Shown: piece after piece, positions 35,231-45,201 of the stretch
Position numbering within the stretch: position 1 is the first letter of the stretch
How the letters are laid out: the number at the start of each line of letters is the position of its first letter
Source of the DNA: JANLTX01 sp049840835
GTDB lineage: Bacteria > Armatimonadota > Armatimonadia > Armatimonadales > Armatimonadaceae
Direction of reading: 5' to 3'
NCBI GenBank assembly: GCA_049840835.1
Contig: JASGJG010000012.1
Coordinates: forward strand, 124,001 to 188,000
DNA: 64,000 nt
Notes under the pieces: model-generated
The model's input: the letters and a program-made list of their open reading frames with translations, nothing else
Database searches by the model: none
Told to the model about the DNA's origin: nothing
Translations under genes and position numbers: made by a program

Positions 35231-38200
35231 ATGGGGTTAGAGGATCCTGTCAGCGAGCTGACGATCGGTTATCCGGTTCCGCCTGGCCCTGAGCTGACCT
35301 TTGAGACCGGCAGCCCCCTAGAGATCTATCAGCGCCTTTCTGACAGAGCCTCTGCCGGAGATCATGTGGTCACGGAGCAGGAGCGGGGGCAGCTCGCCAA
35401 GGCGAAGCGAGACTACGAAGAGTGGGTTCTGCTGACTCAGCCGCCGACTACGCCTCCTCCGCCCCGCCCGGCTCCGCCGAAGCCGAAGAAAGCCATTGCG
35501 CCGTCGAAACCGGTCGAAGCCGCCCCCATATCGGGCGACTCCCCACAGTTGCAGGGAGCGCCCGAAGTCGACGCTGAGCCCGCCGATGTGATCTCCGTAC
35601 AGCGCAATAGCTCCGGCGCACCTCCTCTGGTGAGTCGCTCTGCCCCGAGCGATACTGTCTATTCTCAAAGCACCCCCCTGCCTCCGGAGGAGGCTGTGCA
35701 GTTGGTCAATCCCCTGCCCAGCCTGCCGGAGGTCTACGAGATGATTCGCCGGGCCACTCGAAATGCCCCACAACCCGGCGAGCCGGACCCGACCTTCTCG
35801 ACTCCGTTCGCTCAGGCCCCAGTCGCTGAGTCGGATCCCATCGACCTCTTCACTGGTTCATTCTCGACCAGCGTCGATGACCTGACCGTGCCCACTCCCT
35901 ACATCCCCATTGTAATGAGCCGCTCCTACCGAAGCGGGCGGCCTTATTTCGGCCCCTTCGGCTACGGGTGGGATCACTCTTACAACGTCTACCTCAGGCC
36001 ACTCAAGGATGGGAGCATCGCCCTCTGGACTGGCCAGCTACAGGAGTGGCGCTTTCGAGACACTGGTGGAGGCTTCGAACCGGATCCGGGGATCGCCGCT
36101 GGCCTGGAGCGGGTTCCGGGCTTTTCGGATGTCTTTGCCGTACGGTTTCCGGGTGGCAGGGTGTGGCTATTTCAGCGACCAGCCGCCTGGGGAGACCCGG
36201 AGCGTATCCCTCTTGCGGAAATGCGAGATCGCCATGGCAACGCCGTGCGTCTCACCTACGATACCCAGGGTCGGGTCGCTACTGCTTTTGACGGAGCTGG
36301 ACGGGGGCTGCGTTTCCACTATGGTGACTGCGGACTTCTGGGTCGGGTCTCTGATCATACCGGAATGCGTGTGGTGCAGTACGAGCATGACCCGGAGATC
36401 GAGCATCTGACAAGCGTTCTTCTTCCAGCCACGGCGCAGTACCCCGAAGGTATCCGAACGAGCTACGAATACGACTCCTATAACGCGCATCCAGCCATGA
36501 AGCACAATATTCTGCGCATCCACGATGCCCAGGACGCCCTGCTGGTAGAGAATGAATATGCGGGGCCGGAGGCAGGCTGGGAGTTCAACTCGGTCGTCAG
36601 GCAGCGGTCCGCTGGTTTCGAGTACCAGTTCGAATATCAGCAGATCCAGTATGTGGAGCCCGACCCTCTCTACTCCGATGTCCTGGCATCTCGAACCCTG
36701 GTCCGCACTCCCGACGGCGCGGTGCATACCTATACCTTCAACTATCGCGGGGACCTGCTCGACCACCGCTATCGGCTGAATCGAGATGGCTCCTTTCGGG
36801 TTATAGCCCGGCAGAGGGAATACGACAGGGAAGGCAACCTGGTAGCGATGGTGGACCCGGACGGACTGCGAACGCTCTTCACCTACGACTCCTCCAGCGT
36901 GGATCCTTGTGCTCGCCGAAACCTGCTTCGCATCGAGCTCGCCGCTCCACTGTCCAGCCTCGAGCCGAGCCGAATCATCTTTCAGGCTCAGTATGAGCCA
37001 ACATTCCAACTTCCAAGGCGCCTCCGCACCGAATCCGGTGCCGAAAGCCGTATGGTCTACGATCTCGACATCACGCCGACATCCGCCAGCGGTCGCCTCA
37101 TGCGTATCGAGCTACCGTCTGTTACTTTAGTGGATGGCTCCCCGCAGCAGAGCGTGATCGCCTTCGAAAGCAATCCTCAAGGACAGGTGACCGCAGTACT
37201 CTCTCCAGAGGGCGCGCGAAAGGAGCAGGAATACATCGCGGAAGGCATCACCCTGGATGGAATGTTGAGGCGTGTCATAAGCGACGCTGACGGGATCGCA
37301 TCCGTGACCGAATACGAGTACGACGGACAGGGCTTCCCCTCCAAAACAACAGCGCCGGGCGGACGGGAGACGAAGACAGCGTTCAACGCCCAGGGTCAGC
37401 TCGAGGAGCTCTTGCCACCGTCTGTCGCCGGCGGAACTTCCTCACCGCTGCGTCAATTCTTCGGAGACGACGGTTCCGTCGCACGCATGGAGCGGCCACG
37501 TGGAGACTATTCGGACAGCGTCATTGTCGAGTCCTATTTTATCGACCTGTTCGAGCGGGACCTTCTGGGCAACCTCGTGGCGGCGCATCAAGCTGTCAAT
37601 ACTTCGGTCGCTCGGCACTGGCGCCAATGCCTGAACCACCTCGGCCAGCCAATGGCGATTACGGATGCTCTGGGAAATCGCACGCACCGGTGCTACGACG
37701 AGCGGGGATTGTTGATCCGAGAAACGCGCGCAGTCGGGACGCCGGATGAAGAGGCAACGCACTACACCTACGATCGCGCCGGAAGGTCTCTCCGAACCAC
37801 GTACCCCGGTGGTGCCTTTATGGAAGTGCTGGAGCGCGACCTATGGGGGCGACCGCTCCGGGTACGGCAGAAAACGGGAGCGATTCAAACCTTCGAGTGG
37901 GGTGTGGAGAATCTGATGCTAAAGGCGGGCATCGAAGGCATTCCCGAGCCGGGCCTTCCGTCCCGCAAGTTGCGTGAGGAAACCTACGAATACGACAGGC
38001 GAAAAAGGCTCCTATCCGAAACGCGCCTCTCCTTTGTCGACGATCCTTCGACTGCGGTTGCCGTGACGACACGATACCTGCATGACAGAGGCGACCGTCT
38101 CCGAAAGATTCTCCTGCCCGGCGGCGCTACCATTCTCTACGATTACGATGGGATGGATCGGACCTCCCGAATCACGGATGAACTCGGCAACAGCCGCGAT

Positions 38201-40954
38201 TTCGTCTACAACGCAGCAGGTGACCTCCAGGAACTGACCGTAACCGAGACAGGGACAGGAGCCGCCAGGCAGTCCAGATGGCACTACACGCACGACGAGC
38301 GGGGACGATTGCGCATCTCCACAGAGCCGGGCTGGCAAGTGGAGCTCACGTATGATGAGCGCAACGCCATCGTGGCGCGCCACGAGCCCGGCGGCGTCAC
38401 TGTTCGCTTCGAGACCAGCCCGTTCGGGGAGACGACCGAGCGCACGATAGATCCGGGAGGACTCGCGCTCAAGTCCCGATGGGACTTCGACGCTGGCGGG
38501 CGCTTGCGTTCTTACACGGACCCGACAGGCGCGATGAGCTCCTGGGAGCATGACGCACTCGGGCGTATCCGCCTCTTTACGCTTCCGGATGGCTCGAAGT
38601 CGATCCGCACCTTTTCTTCACAGGGTCTCCGTCTGGAGAGGGTCGCGCCTTCCGGCACCCGGCTCCTCTTCGACTTCGATGGGGCAAACGATCAGCCTGT
38701 TCGTATGGAGTGCCTTCCTGCACCCGGTGTGATCGGAGTGCCGGTGCATGATTTCGTTTTCGATCCATTGGGGCAGATGATTCGAGCCTCCTCGGTTGAC
38801 GGCATGATAACGCGAAGCTATGACAGCTTCGGTAGACTGGTCGAGGAGGTTTCCCGCGGCAAGACTCTACGGTTTTCCTACAACGATGCCGCTCAAACCG
38901 CTGAGTTGGAGTTTCCGGATGGGAGGCGTGAGCGCACGGGGTTGGATCCGCAAGGGCGTCCTACTCGGATTTCCCTTATCGCTCCAGGCACGGCGCTGGG
39001 TGGCGCGTCGGGTGAGATCATCGCGGAGATACAGTACGCGACCGGCCGGAGTCCGTCGCGGATCAGCCATAGCAACGGAGTCTCCTCCGAGTTCGTCTAT
39101 GACGATGCGGGACGGCTCATCCGGCTCGAGCATACGCAGGGAGGCAGGATGCTCGACTCTTATAGAACCCGTTACGACGTACGAGGCCGCCCGGCACTGG
39201 TCCAGCACAGTAGGATTCCCGAAGTCACCACCCTCAATAGCTTCGATACCGCAGACCGGCTCCGTGAGACTCACTCCGGATTCGCTTTCCCGCCGCTTCC
39301 GGACATCAGTGAACCTGCTGATCATGCGACGGCTATCGCGGCAGCGACGCTGGCCGCCTCCGCCGCTACCCTCAGGGAGAGCTATAATCTGGACCAGGCT
39401 GACGATCGCCTTCAGTTGGTTCGCATCGCCACTGGCGCGACGACCATGGAGTCCTCTACCTTCACGCCAGACCACCAGCTTCTCTCCCTTGCCGGGCAAC
39501 CTGTGACCCACCATGCGGACGGCCACAGGGCAACGGATGGGAGGCATATCTACGATGTTGATGCTCTGGGTAGAACGGTACGCATGCGGGAGAAAAACAG
39601 TGGGGCCATCCTTGCGGAGCTTGCCTACGATGCTCTGTCTCGCCCGGTGTCCGGCACACTTGCGGGAGAAGCGTTCACCAGATGGTTTGCCGGAAAGCAG
39701 TGGATCCACGAGCTTCACCCAGGGACCGGCAGCGTCCGCCAGGTCTCTCCCCATCCGCTCCTGCCTATGCCGTTGTGCGTCCATGAGGTGAGCGGCGTGC
39801 GATTCCCTCATCCGGATGGGGGGATGGCAACGGCCTGCGTGACGGACGGGGCTGGTGCCGTTCTTGAGCGGCATCGGTATGGGACGTTTGGCGCTCCGTC
39901 TGTCTTTGCCGCCGACGGTGCTACACCGATAGCGCCGCAGAGCGCAGTGATGGAGCCTATCTGGCGCGGCATGCCCTATCTGGCGCCACTCGGACTTTAC
40001 GCTACCATTCGCCGCCTCTACGATCCGGAAGCCGGGGCTTGGCTCTCTCGGGATCCCCTGCTTTACATCGACAGCCCGTCCCCGTATGTTTATGCGTCCC
40101 ATAACCCGGCTAGCTTCGCTGATCCGTATGGCCTCGCCAAGTCGCCTCTCAGTCCCGCAAAACCGGTTCCGCCACCTCCAGCACCAGATTGGACGACGGT
40201 AGTGGAATGGTACTATCCGAGGCCGGACCCCAAGCTCATCCAGCCCGTTACCAGCTACGACAGTGGCAACCGGGTGGCGAATTTCGCGCTCAACAAAGTG
40301 GTTCTGCCCTGGCGGAATTGGCTGTCCTTTTACATCAATATTCCACTGGCTGCCGTCGTCGGTACGGACGAGGCCCTGGAGCACAGCCCTGTCCAGCAGG
40401 AATATCAGGCGTTCAAAGATCTCTCTCCTCTGGAAGGAACCATGGGGCTGGCGATCGAGGCCGGTCCCGCTCTGGAATACTCCCTTGCCTGGCTGTCCAC
40501 GAACAAGACCCTGAAGAACATAGCATTGACTCCGTACGCCTTCATGATGGGTGTTTCCACGGAAGGGGGCTCGGCGATCGAGCAGGCGCCCGCTGCGGTC
40601 GCGGATATATCGCAAGCGGCGGCCCGTGGGTCGCGGACGGCTTCAGGAGCGATTCGTGACAATCCGAAGGCATGGAGCGACCTGCGTGACCTGTGGGGCG
40701 ACGTTTACGGAGTGGAAGCCGAGGGAACGGGTCCGTTGAGCAAGTCTAACCTGTGGAAGATAGACCACGACCTCGTTCCCAAGGTGGACGCTCGCTGGAT
40801 AGAATGGTTTCCCGAACATGCTCAGTTCAAGGGCGAGATAATCTCGCAGCATCATATCGGAACGATTCCTTTCGTTACGCCGCTCACAAAAACAGAGCAT
40901 TACATCATCCATGGAAACGGTCGGTACTCCCTCGATCCAGGATGGCTGAAGTAG
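35231..40954 (+). CDS. RHS/YD-repeat polymorphic toxin with C-terminal HNH-like domain
   Basis: 1907 residues, start ATG after GGAGGACC. A Pro-rich linker occupies residues 77-100. DPIDLFTGSFSTSVDDLTV and GPFGYGWDHSYNVYLRPL form the DUF6531 entry of the RHS cage. Dozens of YD repeats follow (YEYDGQGF, YTYDRAGR, YDYDGMDR). The core ends with the family signature RRLYDPEAGAWLSRDPLLYI ... NPASFADPYG near residue 1630. The last 270 residues are the variable toxin: a Pro-rich start, then GEIISQHHIG and PLTKTEHYIIHGNGRYSLDP, resembling an HNH-type nuclease (HH, E, H). No secretion genes are nearby. This would be an anti-bacterial or eukaryote-directed effector. Confidence 0.9.
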   Translation: MGLEDPVSELTIGYPVPPGPELTFETGSPLEIYQRLSDRASAGDHVVTEQERGQLAKAKRDYEEWVLLTQPPTTPPPPRPAPPKPKKAIAPSKPVEAAPISGDSPQLQGAPEVDAEPADVISVQRNSSGAPPLVSRSAPSDTVYSQSTPLPPEEAVQLVNPLPSLPEVYEMIRRATRNAPQPGEPDPTFSTPFAQAPVAESDPIDLFTGSFSTSVDDLTVPTPYIPIVMSRSYRSGRPYFGPFGYGWDHSYNVYLRPLKDGSIALWTGQLQEWRFRDTGGGFEPDPGIAAGLERVPGFSDVFAVRFPGGRVWLFQRPAAWGDPERIPLAEMRDRHGNAVRLTYDTQGRVATAFDGAGRGLRFHYGDCGLLGRVSDHTGMRVVQYEHDPEIEHLTSVLLPATAQYPEGIRTSYEYDSYNAHPAMKHNILRIHDAQDALLVENEYAGPEAGWEFNSVVRQRSAGFEYQFEYQQIQYVEPDPLYSDVLASRTLVRTPDGAVHTYTFNYRGDLLDHRYRLNRDGSFRVIARQREYDREGNLVAMVDPDGLRTLFTYDSSSVDPCARRNLLRIELAAPLSSLEPSRIIFQAQYEPTFQLPRRLRTESGAESRMVYDLDITPTSASGRLMRIELPSVTLVDGSPQQSVIAFESNPQGQVTAVLSPEGARKEQEYIAEGITLDGMLRRVISDADGIASVTEYEYDGQGFPSKTTAPGGRETKTAFNAQGQLEELLPPSVAGGTSSPLRQFFGDDGSVARMERPRGDYSDSVIVESYFIDLFERDLLGNLVAAHQAVNTSVARHWRQCLNHLGQPMAITDALGNRTHRCYDERGLLIRETRAVGTPDEEATHYTYDRAGRSLRTTYPGGAFMEVLERDLWGRPLRVRQKTGAIQTFEWGVENLMLKAGIEGIPEPGLPSRKLREETYEYDRRKRLLSETRLSFVDDPSTAVAVTTRYLHDRGDRLRKILLPGGATILYDYDGMDRTSRITDELGNSRDFVYNAAGDLQELTVTETGTGAARQSRWHYTHDERGRLRISTEPGWQVELTYDERNAIVARHEPGGVTVRFETSPFGETTERTIDPGGLALKSRWDFDAGGRLRSYTDPTGAMSSWEHDALGRIRLFTLPDGSKSIRTFSSQGLRLERVAPSGTRLLFDFDGANDQPVRMECLPAPGVIGVPVHDFVFDPLGQMIRASSVDGMITRSYDSFGRLVEEVSRGKTLRFSYNDAAQTAELEFPDGRRERTGLDPQGRPTRISLIAPGTALGGASGEIIAEIQYATGRSPSRISHSNGVSSEFVYDDAGRLIRLEHTQGGRMLDSYRTRYDVRGRPALVQHSRIPEVTTLNSFDTADRLRETHSGFAFPPLPDISEPADHATAIAAATLAASAATLRESYNLDQADDRLQLVRIATGATTMESSTFTPDHQLLSLAGQPVTHHADGHRATDGRHIYDVDALGRTVRMREKNSGAILAELAYDALSRPVSGTLAGEAFTRWFAGKQWIHELHPGTGSVRQVSPHPLLPMPLCVHEVSGVRFPHPDGGMATACVTDGAGAVLERHRYGTFGAPSVFAADGATPIAPQSAVMEPIWRGMPYLAPLGLYATIRRLYDPEAGAWLSRDPLLYIDSPSPYVYASHNPASFADPYGLAKSPLSPAKPVPPPPAPDWTTVVEWYYPRPDPKLIQPVTSYDSGNRVANFALNKVVLPWRNWLSFYINIPLAAVVGTDEALEHSPVQQEYQAFKDLSPLEGTMGLAIEAGPALEYSLAWLSTNKTLKNIALTPYAFMMGVSTEGGSAIEQAPAAVADISQAAARGSRTASGAIRDNPKAWSDLRDLWGDVYGVEAEGTGPLSKSNLWKIDHDLVPKVDARWIEWFPEHAQFKGEIISQHHIGTIPFVTPLTKTEHYIIHGNGRYSLDPGWLK

Positions 40955-40961
40955 AGGTATC

Positions 40962-41209
40962 ATGTGGGAAGAGCTCATCGAAAATTACCGTGTTTTATGC
41001 TGGGAGCCAAGCGTACCTTTGGACTGCCTCACCGATTGCGTGTTCCTCTTTGAGGTATTCGGCGCCAGCAAGCCCGATCCTACTCTCTTCGTTGCCGGTG
41101 AGATATAGGGCAAGCAACTCTTGCCCGTACGCTCTCCGATCTCCGCCTGAATACTCTCTCAGACCTCACGATACTCTGGCAGGGAACCGCTCTTAGCGCT
41201 TCCTCATAG
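40962..41209 (+). pseudogene. Frameshifted probable immunity gene of the RHS toxin
   Basis: The ATG at 40962 is 7 bases after the toxin stop (GAGGT upstream). It reads MWEELIENYRVLCWEPSVPL, DCLTDCVFLFEVFGASKPDP, TLFVAGEI and hits a TAG at 41106. The next frame continues sensibly from 41108: GQATLARTLSDLRLNTLSD, LTILWQGTALSASS, to a TAG at 41207. A two-base shift would give an 82-residue protein. The position directly behind the toxin is where immunity genes sit. No family is recognised. Confidence 0.5.
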
Positions 41210-41264
41210 TCAATTCGTAGTCTCTGCCTGTATAAACGGCACCTAGCGAAAGGATTCTGCAAAA

Positions 41265-42662
41265 ATGGGGAGCCTCCCGGATATACCAGGTAGTGGTGGC
41301 ATTGGCGCGGATTTTACGCTGGCCCTGCATCTTCAGAATGTGCAGCACTGGCCCTATCTGCCCGTTCTCGTACGTGTTACCCTGGCGGTGGCCCTGGGCC
41401 TCTTTGTGGGTATGGAGCGGGAGCGGCGGGGCAAAGAAGCGGGCATGCGTACCTTTGCCCTTGCTTCCGTGCTCGGCTGTCTCTGCGGCCTGCTAGGCGA
41501 TGGCTACGCGCTGCTGTGCCTTGGATTGCTGGGAGTGCTCATCGTCTTTCTGAACTGGCAGCGGCTACAGACCAATCAGACCGCAGAACTGACGACCTCC
41601 GTTGCGCTCTTGCTGACCGGAGTGATGGGCATTCTCTGTGGCAAGGGTCATGACTTCACTCCGGTTCTGGTCGGCATCTTCGCCGCAGCGCTCCTGGCAG
41701 GCAAGGAGCGCATGACCCATTTCAGTGTGGGGCTGACGGAGGCCGAGCTGCGCTCGGCAATCCTGCTCGGAATTCTAGCCTTCGTTATCTACCCGGTTCT
41801 ACCTGCCCACGCGCTAGACCCCTGGGGCTTAATCGAGCCACGTTCAGCCTGGGTAACAGTTCTCTTAATAGCCGCCGTCGGGTTTGGTAACTACATTCTC
41901 CTGAAGCTCTATGGCACGCGGGGGGCAGCCCTGGCCGGGTTCCTTGGGGGGCTCGTGAATAGCACTGTTGTGACTACCGAGCTAGCGGGCCGTGTGCGGG
42001 AAGCTGGGAACGAAGGCACCGAGACTCCTTTTGTGAGCGCAGCCTATCATGGCATTGTTCTGGCAACTGCCGCGATGCTATTGCGCAATGGCGTTCTTCT
42101 GGCGATTCTCTCGCCCTCTGCTCTCCTATTTGGCGCCGCCATCCCCCTGGCGCTGATGCTTCTCGCTAGTGCTGCTCTGACTCTGCCTTCCGTGGTACAC
42201 CAGCAGGCTGAGCCCCAATCTTCTGAGGTTGCGCCGGAGCTCCGTCTGGCCTCGCCGTTCTCACTCTCCTCGGCTCTGAAATTCGGCTTTCTCTTCCTGA
42301 CGCTTCACGCCACAGGTGTACTGGCGCAGCGCAGCTTGGGAGCGCTAGGCGTATATGGAGTTAGTGTTTTGGGTGGACTTGTCTCTAGTGCCTCGGCGGT
42401 CGCGTCGGCAGGATCACTGGCGGCACATGATGGTATCTCGCCGAGCGTTGCTGGAATCAGTGCAGTGCTCGCCTCTCTTGCCAGCGCCCTGATCAACCTG
42501 CCACTGGTCTCGCGGGTAGCGAAGAAGCCGGAGCTAACCACTCGCGTTATCCGCGCTCTGGTGCTGATTCTGCTGGCGGGCGTAGTGGGAGCGATCCTTC
42601 AGATAATCTCCATACCGACATTGGAGCGCTCCTTTACGGCATTCCAGATACGCAGCAAATAG
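41265..42662 (+). CDS. MgtC/DUF4010 family membrane protein
   Basis: 465 residues. The N-terminal MgtC/SapB half has the signature VALGLFVGMERERRGKEAG MRTFALASVLG (residues 44-73) with about four TM helices. The second half is DUF4010: SVGLTEAELRSAILLGILAF, VIYPVLP, AALAGFLGGLVNSTVVTTEL and further helices to LLAGVVGAIL. The fusion is widespread and is predicted to be a multi-pass inner-membrane protein of about 12 helices; MgtC itself is linked to Mg2+ and acid adaptation. A stand-alone gene following the RHS locus. Confidence 0.92.
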   Translation: MGSLPDIPGSGGIGADFTLALHLQNVQHWPYLPVLVRVTLAVALGLFVGMERERRGKEAGMRTFALASVLGCLCGLLGDGYALLCLGLLGVLIVFLNWQRLQTNQTAELTTSVALLLTGVMGILCGKGHDFTPVLVGIFAAALLAGKERMTHFSVGLTEAELRSAILLGILAFVIYPVLPAHALDPWGLIEPRSAWVTVLLIAAVGFGNYILLKLYGTRGAALAGFLGGLVNSTVVTTELAGRVREAGNEGTETPFVSAAYHGIVLATAAMLLRNGVLLAILSPSALLFGAAIPLALMLLASAALTLPSVVHQQAEPQSSEVAPELRLASPFSLSSALKFGFLFLTLHATGVLAQRSLGALGVYGVSVLGGLVSSASAVASAGSLAAHDGISPSVAGISAVLASLASALINLPLVSRVAKKPELTTRVIRALVLILLAGVVGAILQIISIPTLERSFTAFQIRSK

Positions 42663-43146
42663 AAAGGAAAACGGCATGATTGTGCCGTGCCGCAACTTGG
42701 CCAGCAGGACTAATAATCTTTGTGCAAGTTTCGGCGAACTCGAAGCGTGGATTACGTTGCGTCACTTACTCTCACCGGATAGCCAGGGCCTATCTGAAGC
42801 CTCTGAAAGCTACGTCCCCCGGACTGGCTGTCTCGAACGTAACTTCGAAGCAAAACGAGCAATGGTAGACACATTCCCAGTTTCACTGCAGCAGGCCTGG
42901 CGCGGTATACCCCAATCGAGACGTTCCCGGTCTAAATGCTCTCCAGTGAGCCTGCCTAGATATGGTGCGCAATAGTATCGGCGCTTCTGGTTGTTTATTA
43001 GAAGATAAGACTGACTTGCTCTTAAAGCATACTGATCTTCAGAAATATTGGTTACAGCTAAAGCATCAGAGGATTTTACCTATATCTGTTTAATAGAGGC
43101 GAGGGGATACTTAAACTAGTTTGTAGCCCCAAAGAAAGTGATACTT
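42663..43146. other. No convincing gene
   Basis: A plus-strand frame at 42676-42975 has a ribosome-like AGAAAGGAAAA before its ATG, but its Ser/Arg-rich sequence shows no domain or structure, so I leave it as doubtful. The rest (42976-43140) is AT-rich; a promoter for the small secreted protein at 43147 is expected in it. Confidence 0.3.
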
Positions 43147-43410
43147 ATGAAACGCTTAGTCGCTCTTGGCGCATGCGCCCTTGCTTCCGTTGTATTGGTC
43201 GGTGGTTCCGCCTTCGCACAGGGAAAGGGACGGCGCTCGTCCAGCTCCCATAGTGGTCATGTCCAGGTACGCTCTTACACGACGAAGAAGGGCACCTATG
43301 TACAATCCCACCATCGCAGCAAGGCGGATGGTAGCTTCAGTAACAATTGGAGCACAAAGGGAAACATCAACCCGGACACCGGAAAGCGCGGCACCAAGAC
43401 TCACCGCTAG
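43147..43410 (+). CDS. Small secreted basic protein
   Basis: 87 residues from the ATG at 43147, chosen over the upstream start because it puts the signal peptide (MKRLVALGACALASVVLVGG, cleaved near AFAQG) in normal form. The mature part is Ser, His, Lys and Gly rich: RSYTTKKGTYVQSHHRSKAD and NNWSTKGNINPDTGKRGTKT. These phrases recur in small secreted proteins of many bacteria (VRSYTRKDGTYVxxHxRSxPDG, NPYTGKxGT) of unknown role. A hairpin follows at 43423. Confidence 0.75.
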   Translation: MKRLVALGACALASVVLVGGSAFAQGKGRRSSSSHSGHVQVRSYTTKKGTYVQSHHRSKADGSFSNNWSTKGNINPDTGKRGTKTHR

Positions 43411-43422
43411 TTTCGACGACTA

Positions 43423-43453
43423 AATCCCCTTGTTTAACTTAAGCAAGGGGACT
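43423..43453. terminator. Bidirectional hairpin between convergent genes
   Basis: CCCCTTG and CAAGGGG form a 7-bp stem, extended by TA pairing, with an 11-base loop. The surrounding A- and T-rich bases suit termination of the plus-strand gene ending at 43410 and the minus-strand gene ending at 43470. Confidence 0.55.
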
Positions 43454-43469
43454 TCTAATCCTGCTATTC

Positions 43470-43868
43470 TCAGCCGTTCCCTACCCGAGCAGGACCCGCA
43501 ACAAAACAAATCTGCTCGTCCCGGATGTCCAGCGTGTAATCGCCGGTCAGAACCCCATCTAGCAGAGCCTTGTTCACATCATAAGCCGCCTGACGGTCTG
43601 CCACACCTTCCGCCTTAGCTTTGCGCACCCGCGTTGCCAGGGTCTTTAGCTCCGCTCCCTCCGCATGCACGCCACGCGCCCAGGTAACAACTGCCAGAGC
43701 CTCATCCCCTGTCGCTCCTGTCTCACCACGGGTTTTCAGCAATGCGCTTACCAGGATCTGTGTCTGCACCGCGTGATCTACGGTCGTTCTGCGCCGTCGT
43801 CGGCGCACCATGGGCGCAGTCGTTGCTGGTACAGGTGTGGGCGTTGTCGCCGCTGCTCGTCTTGCCAT
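43470..43868 (-). CDS. Hypothetical protein with basic Thr/Pro-rich N-terminus
   Basis: 132 residues. Residues 1-30 are low complexity and basic (ATTPTPVPATTAPMVRRRRR), then a helical region (VDHAVQTQILVSALLKTRGE, TGDEALAVVTWARGVHAEGA), KTLATRVRKAKAEGVADRQA, and YDVNKALLDGVLTGDYTLDI. No family is recognised; the Arg cluster suggests nucleic-acid contact. Convergent with the small secreted protein gene. Confidence 0.55.
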   Translation of the reverse strand: MARRAAATTPTPVPATTAPMVRRRRRRTTVDHAVQTQILVSALLKTRGETGATGDEALAVVTWARGVHAEGAELKTLATRVRKAKAEGVADRQAAYDVNKALLDGVLTGDYTLDIRDEQICFVAGPARVGNG

Positions 43869-44134
43869 TTTTTTCTTTATCCTTCTCCGTTTAAGCTACG
43901 ATAGCCATTTAATGCGATATTGGCTCCCTCTGTTGCCCAACTCGCTGAAGAAAGTTATACCCTGGAAACCGAAAAAGCTTGATTTCCTCTGCTTCTGGCT
44001 ACTTTATTTCTTAATGCCTCTGTTTCAGTACCGACAAGGAGCGTCATCGGAGCGTGAAGAATATAGCAAGGCCGCCTCCCTGTGAGGAACTCTCTCCTAT
44101 CTGGAAGCGCACTGATTCAAAAGGACCTACTTGT

Positions 44135-45199
44135 ATGATGGCTCTCTTATCTCCCCGACTAAAGCGCGCGGCTCTACTATTGCTTCTCAGTACTGCCTTT
44201 GTCGGACTTCCCTCTCCAGGGCATGCGGAGATAAACGACAAGGTCCAGATGGTCCTGGGCAATCCGGATAAGGCAACCACTGATGCGAGGAATCGGAAGC
44301 ACTTCCTGATTCGTCGTCCTCAGTACGCCCTCAGCTACAATGATGAGCTGCGCTGGCCCAACTGGGTTTCCTGGAAGTTAGATGCCTCTGACATCGGCAG
44401 AGAGCCCAGAAGCCAGTTCCAGCCCGATACTAGCCTACCTGCTGGGTATACCGTTATTACCCCCAATGACTACACCCGAAGCGGCTACGATAGAGGGCAC
44501 AACTGCCCCAGTGCGGATCGCTCCGCCAGCCCTCAGGACAACCAGGCCGTGTTCCTCATGTCTAACATGACTCCCCAGGCGCACGGCATGAACGCCGGTC
44601 CCTGGGAGAAGCTGGAATCCGAGTGTCGCACTCTGGCCAGGCGAGGCAACAGTATTCACATCGTCGCGGGGCATGGCTTCAGTTCCCCGAGTCATGGCAC
44701 CATAGGCAACAAGAAGATCGCTGTGCCCGACTTCGGATGGAAGGTCGTTGTGGTCGTCCCCATTGGTAAGAAGATAGATGCCAGTTGCCGGGTGATAGCA
44801 GTCCGGATGCCTAACAACAACACCATCTCCAAGAAGCGCTGGCAGGAGTATGTCGTCACCGCCGGAGAGATTGAGAAAGCGACTGGCCTGACCTTCTTCG
44901 ATGCCCTGCCTGCAAATGTTGCTGCGACATTCCGAGCGAAACGAGATGGCGGTGAGAGGAGAGAAATCCCCATCGCCTCCAGTGGTGGTCCTACTCGCAC
45001 CAATGCCTCTGAGCCAACCCAGGCGACTGGCGACCTGACGATTGAGGAAGCGACCAGGAAAGGCTTCGTCTGGGTGAACCTCTCCAGTGGCAAGTACTGG
45101 ATGCCAGGCACACAGTACTACGGACTGACCAAGCGAGGCAAGTTCCTAAGTGAGGCAGAGGCTAAGGCGGCTGGCTATGTCGCAGTGAAGGGACGATAG
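44135..45199 (+). CDS. Secreted DNA/RNA non-specific endonuclease (NUC1/NucA family)
   Basis: 354 residues from the ATG at 44135 (a longer frame begins at 44054), because it opens the signal peptide RAALLLLLSTAFVGLPSPGH. The catalytic core is intact: YDRGHNCPSADRSAS has the DRGH motif with the general-base His, VFLMSNMTPQAHGMNAGPWE has the Mg2+-binding Asn and the conserved NxGxWxxLE, and KWxV.. strands follow. This family (Serratia, Anabaena NucA) degrades both DNA and RNA outside the cell. A C-terminal tail from residue 290 (GFVWVNLSSGKYWMPGTQYY) resembles a small binding or processing domain. It is followed after 2 bases by a NuiA-type inhibitor. Confidence 0.93.
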   Translation: MMALLSPRLKRAALLLLLSTAFVGLPSPGHAEINDKVQMVLGNPDKATTDARNRKHFLIRRPQYALSYNDELRWPNWVSWKLDASDIGREPRSQFQPDTSLPAGYTVITPNDYTRSGYDRGHNCPSADRSASPQDNQAVFLMSNMTPQAHGMNAGPWEKLESECRTLARRGNSIHIVAGHGFSSPSHGTIGNKKIAVPDFGWKVVVVVPIGKKIDASCRVIAVRMPNNNTISKKRWQEYVVTAGEIEKATGLTFFDALPANVAATFRAKRDGGERREIPIASSGGPTRTNASEPTQATGDLTIEEATRKGFVWVNLSSGKYWMPGTQYYGLTKRGKFLSEAEAKAAGYVAVKGR

Positions 45200-45201
45200 C
45201 C

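Noticed and set aside
36167..37009. Minus-strand 280-codon frame inside the RHS gene
   Set aside because: Antisense shadow of YD repeats; no start signal, no recognisable domain.
38867..40615. Minus-strand 582-codon open frame antisense to the RHS gene
   Set aside because: It is a shadow of the G+C-rich, codon-biased RHS frame; it is Arg- and Gly-rich with no domain, and no ribosome site.
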